In this document: positions 59,073 to 64,000 of the stretch, piece by piece
Layout: each line of letters begins with the position of its first letter
How positions within the stretch are numbered: the first letter of the stretch is position 1
NCBI GenBank assembly: GCA_018806985.1
Contig: JADANN010000450.1
Span: 1,234,835-1,298,834, forward strand
Source: Angiostrongylus vasorum
Lineage: Eukaryota > Nematoda > Chromadorea > Rhabditida > Metastrongylidae
Reading direction: 5' to 3'
Length of the DNA stretch: 64,000 nucleotides
Position numbers and translations under genes: made by a program
The notes under the pieces: generated by a model
Databases searched by the model: none
The model's input: only the letters and a program-made list of their open reading frames with translations
Told to the model about the DNA's origin: nothing

Positions 59073-59898
59073 CTATTCATTGTAGGGTTTTTTGGCATTT
59101 ATCCAAAAAGCCTCAAGAAGTTTTCGCGCTGGTGTTCTAGTCTCCTGCGCAAGGATATTGACTTTAACTTCAAAATCGTCCCCGCTGTGCTTTTGTATCC
59201 TATGCGTGCCTAGTGGGGTACTTTGTCTTAGTTTTCGTTTGCCATCTAGGTGTTCTTTTATACGGATACACAAACGCCTGCCCGTATCGCCAATATATTC
59301 ATCTCCGCAATTATTACAAGAGATCAGGTATATCGTACCTGAACTCATGCAATCACCGTCCGTGCCGTAAGGGCAGATTACGCAATTTGTTGTTTCGCAT
59401 AGACGGTCATACAGGCGGTTACGAACCAACTGACGACGTAGACTAGCCGGTGGTATTTCAACTATCGCTACCGATTCCTCTAGACCTGCCCTTCTTAAGC
59501 ATCGTTTAATCGCTACGCTTACTTCATCGCTAATAAAGGAGCAGCATAAACGGGACTTTCTTTTGGCCAAGTGTTTCGCTTGGGCGCGTCGCTCTCCTTC
59601 TAAACTTATCTCGTGGGGTTACTATTTCGTAGCCATTGGAGATGGCTATTTGCCGAGCCAAGTCGCGCGATTCTTCCTTTAGTTCCCTGGTTGTGCACAC
59701 AGAGGTGGCTGTTCGAAACATGTTTCTCACAAGCGCCCTCTTTGTGTGTGAAGGGTGGGAAGAAAGGAAGTGAACGAGGATGTTCTTGTTACTTGGCTTT
59801 CGGTACCACTTTGTCAGGTAACCGCTACTTGATAGGCTTATTTGGACGTTTAAAAACGGAAGCCAGTTTTTTCTCGGTTTCCCGTATGTTCGCATCAA
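59073..59898 (-). pseudogene. PLE-B C-terminal RT thumb + GIY-YIG endonuclease
   Basis: Reads from NWLPFLNVQISL through KWYRKPSNKN, then after a frame change into the endonuclease: SLRRQLVRNRLYD, CVICPYGTDGDC, SSGTIYLISC, DEYIGDTGRRLCIRIKEHL. The GIY-YIG domain is open over 166 codons (59073-59570) with no stop, better preserved than in PLE-A. The N-terminal RT with motifs A-C is absent: the element breaks at about 59885, where an inverted copy of its own 3' end is joined. Confidence 0.88.
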
Positions 59899-60107
59899 TT
59901 TCTGATGTGGGATGGTGCAGTCATCAGCCTTGTGCGACCATAATCAGCTGTTCTAATCTTCCTCATTGGAAGGCACGTAAAAAAAGCGGTGAGTTTTTTT
60001 CGAGAAGCTGTTGACCATGTAATTACCATAGAGTTTTTCGTCTTTTTTGTAAGTGTCATTGAAGCGTTTGGCCTAGTAAATTGTATGTCAGTATACCCTT
60101 CCAGGCT

Positions 60108-60135
60108 CTGAAGAAGGCGATACTGCCGAAACGTC
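60108..60135 (+). ncRNA. Hammerhead ribozyme-like motif (PLE-B right arm)
   Basis: Same sequence as the PLE-A copy, all core bases intact, with GGCT/AGCT helix I. It is antisense to the PLE-B coding fragment because it sits in the inverted arm. Confidence 0.7.
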
Positions 60136-60604
60136 AGCTACTGTTGTATTGTATTGTGTTTTTTCTATGGAAGTAAATGTATGCTGTTTAACAACCTCGC
60201 GATTGCTGAACAAGAAAACGACGCATTCATATTCCAATGCCGAGGTTAATAGAAAGTCGATCCTGGGCACTTCACATTCTTGCGCTGTGAGCACTAAAAT
60301 CGCAACGCTGTTGTGACCATGGCAATATTTTTTACACAATCAGTATGTGCAAATTACTCATATCCTCATCAACCTGTTGCATAACGCTCTACGCTATTGT
60401 TAATGCATTTTATTAGGCGCAGAACCCTACTGAACCACCTCACTTGTAACTTATTGCACATACATTTCGAATCTCGTTGCATTGTCGTGTAAATGACATG
60501 GTATAAAGGTTTTATCACCCACGTTTGAGGTACTCTACCCAGCAACTCCTCCACTTGTTGCTAAAGCAATCCCGCGAACGCTTTTCACATTCTTGCGTTA
60601 CACT

Positions 60605-60850
60605 CCCAGTTTAGGCGTGGAACTTATTTGTTGGAGCCGACTGCTAAGCGCCTCCGTTACACTTCCGTGTTATTTGCCGTGCACAGCATGACCATATCTA
60701 CGTAAATACGGAAGGTATGTTCCAAAGGCGACGTAGCAGGAACAAGGAGTCTGTCCACTGGATCCACCTGTGTCTTAGGGGGAGCCTTTTCGTCCGCCTT
60801 GTTTCCCTATTCGTATCCTGGGACATGCCACAAAAAAATTTCGCAACTGC
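60605..60850 (-). repeat. RTE 5' leader fragment
   Basis: The plus strand GGAACTTATTTGTTGGAGCC ... GCGACGTAGCAGGAACAAGG ... CTGGATCCACCTGTGTCTTAG parallels RTE-1 at 27745-27970. Only the non-coding leader remains. Confidence 0.65.
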
Positions 60851-60929
60851 AGAGAAGCCTTCCGTGAGCGAAATTCGTAGAAATGGACAACAACAAGAAA
60901 CGTTGGACAACAACAAGTAGTCAACAATC

Positions 60930-61515
60930 ACTTGAGATCATGTCATTCATCACGTGATTCGTGCCCACCTCAACCCCACCCAGCTCAAGGGTTGGATTGC
61001 GATCAGGCTCCACAACAATTTTCTAAACCGAAAATGGCCCCAAAAAATGATTATGATGATTGTTTAGTGGTCTGCAGCTGGGATGATTCGTCACAGCTTT
61101 CTGAATCTGGGCGGAACGATTACGGCACAGCAGTATTGTCAACAAATCGACGAAATGCACCGTAAATTCCAACAAGAACGACAGGCATTATAAAAATAGA
61201 AAAGGACCAATCCTTCTCCACGACAACGCCCTCTCTCACGTTACGGAACCAGCGCTGCAGAAGCTAAATAAGTTGGGTTAAGAAGCTTTCCCTCATCCGG
61301 CATATTCACTAGACCTCTCACCCACCGACTATTACTTCTTCAAGCACCTTGACAACTTCCTGCTCGTGAAATGCTTTCACCAACCAAGATGACGCAAAAA
61401 AATGCCTTCAACGAACTCATCGCTTCCTGAACTCCATAATTTTATGCAGTTAGCATAAATAAATTTGTTCCTCGTTGACAAAAATGTGTAGATTCAAATA
61501 GTTTTTGCCTTGGTT
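60930..61515 (+). pseudogene. Mariner-like transposase remnant
   Basis: Segments: PKMAPKN, WSAAGMIRHSFLNLGGTIT, QQIDEMHRKFQ, KGPILLHDNALSHVTEPALQ (second catalytic Asp in HDNA) and PHPAYSLDLSPTDYYFFKHL (third catalytic region), then LDNFLLVKCF. The N-terminal half is absent and frames shift. Less decayed than the copy at 42.5 kb. Confidence 0.85.
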
Positions 61516-61559
61516 AATAAAGTTTTGCTTTAAGCAAGTTATGTCAGTGTCGTCGATTC

Positions 61560-61830
61560 TTGTTTACTGTTTACAATTTTTAATGGCAGGTTATTATGTG
61601 AGATATAACCATAGTGAAGCTGAGATTTTTGCAAAACTCTGGAACGTTACTCTCTGCGCTAGGGAACAAACACGTTATTAACCTTTCCGAGGGCTAACAC
61701 GTTCACTACCACACCATGCGAGTCCTTCGCTTTTTGAACCTTTGAACGCCCTGCCTCCGAAAAAAGGTAGTAGCGTGTTCGGTCCCCGTAAATATCTCAG
61801 CATCGTTATGGTTATATTTCACAAGTTGTG
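61560..61830. repeat. Inverted SINE-1 pair, diverged
   Basis: GTGAGATATAACCATAGTGA start and TCAGCATCGTTATGGTTATA end mirror each other; middle CACCACACCATGCGAG is the reversed tRNA-like head. Confidence 0.62.
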
Positions 61831-64000
61831 ACGTTTTGAATAGAATTGTTAAAAACGCTCATTCATTTCTGGACTGCCTAATACGTCTTGGATGCTAGAT
61901 GAATATAGACAGCAGCCGAAATTGATGCTGTAACAGCGTCAATAGTTTAGAACTAAACTGCTTTCTATTCTTCGGGATTTTCAGTGGCGGAGAAACACTG
62001 CTGACCATTTAACAATCTTAATTGCTTAAATAATAGCTCCACAAATCCTGTGAAGTTCCTATGGTTCAAGGCGAACCGTTCTTACCTTCTATGTGTCTTC
62101 TTCTATTTGTGCCCCTATCTATTTCTGAAAATTCAAAAGCCCCATGTTCACTATGTTTGTGCTTGCTTACTTTACCTTCCATCAGGGGGTAGCGAGCCTA
62201 TCGTGCTGTTGTCTAGTTGGACGTGTATTTTAAATTGCTGCTGGTGCTCTTGCACCCCTTTGTTATTTCATGCTACTAGGTGGTTCCATACTGGTACTCC
62301 ATGTTTCTACTATGGCTGATGTTCTCAGTTTGATCAGGTTGCTCTTATGGGCGAAAGATATCTACACAACCTTAAAGTATTCTATGAATGAAGTGGACTA
62401 GTACTTAATGTTATTTCAAGGCAATGTCATACTCAAAAGAGCAAATGTTGCTCTAGCTATATATGTATGGGTCAGGACATTACAAAAAGAGTGATTCAAG
62501 ATCAGGCCTAAGCCGAAAGAAGCGAGTAGTTCGGAGAGCACATGTAAAGGATTTCTTCGGAATTGGCGATTTTTTGCAACAGCATGGAAATTTGGCAGCC
62601 AATTAAGCACAGTGACAGTCTGTAAACCGCTTTCAAACGCGCTATTAACGAAGCGATTGATACGATGAGGTGTAGTCAACATGTCAACACCGATCACGGT
62701 TGAATTCTTCACTCTCGGAAGCGAACTACTGGTTTTCCTTTGTGCAAAAGTCGTTGATGTTAATCAAGTAGAATACGTCCCAGACAAATCATAACGGGCA
62801 GCAGATTTCTTATTTAGTTGCACGATCTAATTTCATATCAAATATACAACTGCAACCAGTACTCCTTTCAAATTTCTAATTTGACTGGCTGGCTCAACTG
62901 CGATAATGCTTTGTTGTTTTTTTAACTAATGCGCTCTTACAATCACTTCCATCACCGGATAATTTTGCAACTTTCTGGAATGCATGGGAAAGGGGTGATA
63001 AAAGTGGTAAAAAAAATGAATAGGAACGGTTTTATTGGCATTTGACATCGACCAACCTGGAGCTGCATAATCGTCACCGTTTGGAGTAATGTTTCGCTCG
63101 TTTAAATGCTGTTTACTGTACTACTACAGGCTAGATATCTCTATGGAAGACGTTTGCAAGGCAAGGATTCGAGAGTAAAATGTGCTTGGGCTCGCACTAC
63201 GCGTGATGGCAGGTCTTTCCAAATATCCAGGTGCTGTTTACCGTTAACGAACATTTTGCCGCTATCGGATTTCACTTTCTGAGACTTAAAGTTATGCAAG
63301 GGGATTCGCGTTAGTCGGAATGATAAACCAAGGGTAATACTATATGTAGCAAATCCAGACCGCAACACTTCTATTGACTTTGATCTTGAATTGAAGATAA
63401 TACTTATTTCTAAGAAACGGACCAGTGTACGCTAACAACCTATGGCTTTTCATTCTAGATGATGGGACTTCAAATTTAGTGACGATTTCAGCATTCCTTT
63501 CTTTTGACGTTTTCCGCTCACCTATAATCCATAAACGTCAGCATCCATAAAAGTCTTCAGATCAGTTGTGCTGACTGAGGAATTTCGTCTTCTTTACGAA
63601 TATCGCTGGTAGCAGTTTGGGTCCACTTTTGGTCGAATCTTGGATAGCCAAGCTAGGATACCCGTAAGTATTCACCAGTAGCTTCCGTGAATTAGAAAGC
63701 GGTTTCCAGACAAGCTTGCTAACGATTTCCCGATCTTGGATAGATTGGAAGCTTAGTTGGCCGTGGGATTGAACCAAAACATTACACCAGTGCTTTCGAA
63801 ATCACTACCACTTAGTTACGCTGGGCAAAGAAACAAGCGACACACTTTTTTTCTTTCACATATTTTTCGAAATGCACCTTTTAGTGGATTATCTCGGTTA
63901 ACATCACTGTTATCACGTTTCTCCCATTTCATGCGCCTTTTTTAGTCACAGTTTCTCATAGTTTACATTCTGAGCAAGTTTGGCCTGTCAGAAATAAAGA
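61831..64000. other. No recognised gene; several minus-strand frames
   Basis: Minus frames at 62416-62712 (98 codons), 63141-63368 and 63562-63777 cluster on one strand and could be exons of an unrecognised gene. The second contains KMFVNGKQHLDIWKDLPSRV and the third KLLVNTYGYPSLAIQD. No family is recognised and no splice chain could be built. Confidence 0.3.

Larger units (their letters stand above)
58711..60211. repeat. PLE-B inverted arms of about 330 bp
   Basis: The left arm 58711-59036 and right arm 59881-60211 are reverse complements along their length, with a few mismatches. Shared landmarks are CGAACATACGG at the inner ends, the AACAGCTGATTATGG block, ACCATGTAATTACC/GGTAATTACATGGT, and the AACAGCATACATTTACTTCC outer block. 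The coding piece lies between them, giving a hairpin-capable unit. Confidence 0.85.
58702..60265 (-). mobile_element. PLE-B: 5'-truncated Penelope-like element with TSD
   Basis: Flanked by the 13-bp direct repeat GGCACTTCACATT at 58689-58701 and 60266-60278. A single copy of that target is seen in the related unknown repeat at about 53640-53655. Inside are two inverted arms (58711-59036 and 59881-60211) around a 0.85 kb minus-strand coding fragment. Each arm carries a hammerhead-like motif. This is the youngest-looking PLE in the window. Confidence 0.88.
58205..60600. repeat. Unknown repeat, second copy, split by PLE-B
   Basis: Left part 58205-58701 and right part 60266-60600 are continuous in the copy at 53171-54206, so PLE-B is a later insertion. 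An internal tandem echo occurs: the GGTACTCTAACCCAGCAA block at about 58640 is repeated at about 60530. Confidence 0.65.

Noticed and set aside
59092..60014. Plus-strand frames of 77-133 codons
   Set aside because: Antisense shadows of the PLE-B RT and endonuclease.

Overview
The window looks like about 64 kb of a nematode nuclear genome, most likely a hookworm or a close strongylid such as Ancylostoma or Necator. The evidence is AT-rich DNA with no bacterial operon structure, short exons with phase-compatible GT..AG introns, and several repeat families. The repeats are Penelope-like elements (PLEs) with GIY-YIG endonucleases, RTE-type non-LTR retrotransposons, mariner remnants and tRNA-like SINEs. 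The species assignment is inference from general knowledge of such genomes, because no search could be run.

One host gene is clear. A purple acid phosphatase (metallophosphoesterase, ACP7-like) lies on the + strand from about 22.1 kb to 46.7 kb. Twelve exons can be placed by reading-frame continuity and splice sites: 22126-22270, 29189-29297, 29902-30084, 30871-30986, 31070-31140, 33377-33491, 33623-33730, 35732-35860, 36677-36745, 42052-42192, 43985-44061 and 46583-46685. Every expected metal-ligand motif is visible (GDLG, GDIAY, GNHE, GHR, AHEH). One short exon between 22271 and 29188 was not found. Its introns are packed with transposons, which makes a protein of roughly 450-490 residues occupy almost 25 kb.

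Layout. 1-9 kb holds PLE terminal-repeat hairpins, a TSD-flanked SINE and an RTE fragment, plus a candidate two-exon Cys-rich gene at about 5 kb. 10-21.8 kb holds a nearly full-length but broken PLE (13.07-15.55 kb), SINE arrays, RTE fragments and more hairpins. 22-46.7 kb is the phosphatase gene, with an RTE copy, an inverted pair of 0.7 kb PLE fragments, a mariner and many SINEs inside its introns. 46.7-64 kb is repeat-dominated: hairpin units, a degraded RTE interrupted by an unknown 1 kb repeat, three PLE copies (one with a clean target-site duplication) and a mariner. The last 2 kb is unrecognised.

The most striking structure is a recurrent 28-base motif in the PLE terminal repeats. It has a CTGANGA box, a GGC(n)GCC hairpin, GAAAC and a GTC cleavage triplet, which is the layout of a minimal hammerhead ribozyme. 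It occurs many times on both strands, usually as a divergent pair in the two arms of a palindromic unit. Hammerheads in Penelope-like elements are known. The head-to-head hairpin units without coding sequence, their number in one window, and copies around a host gene are the part worth a second look.
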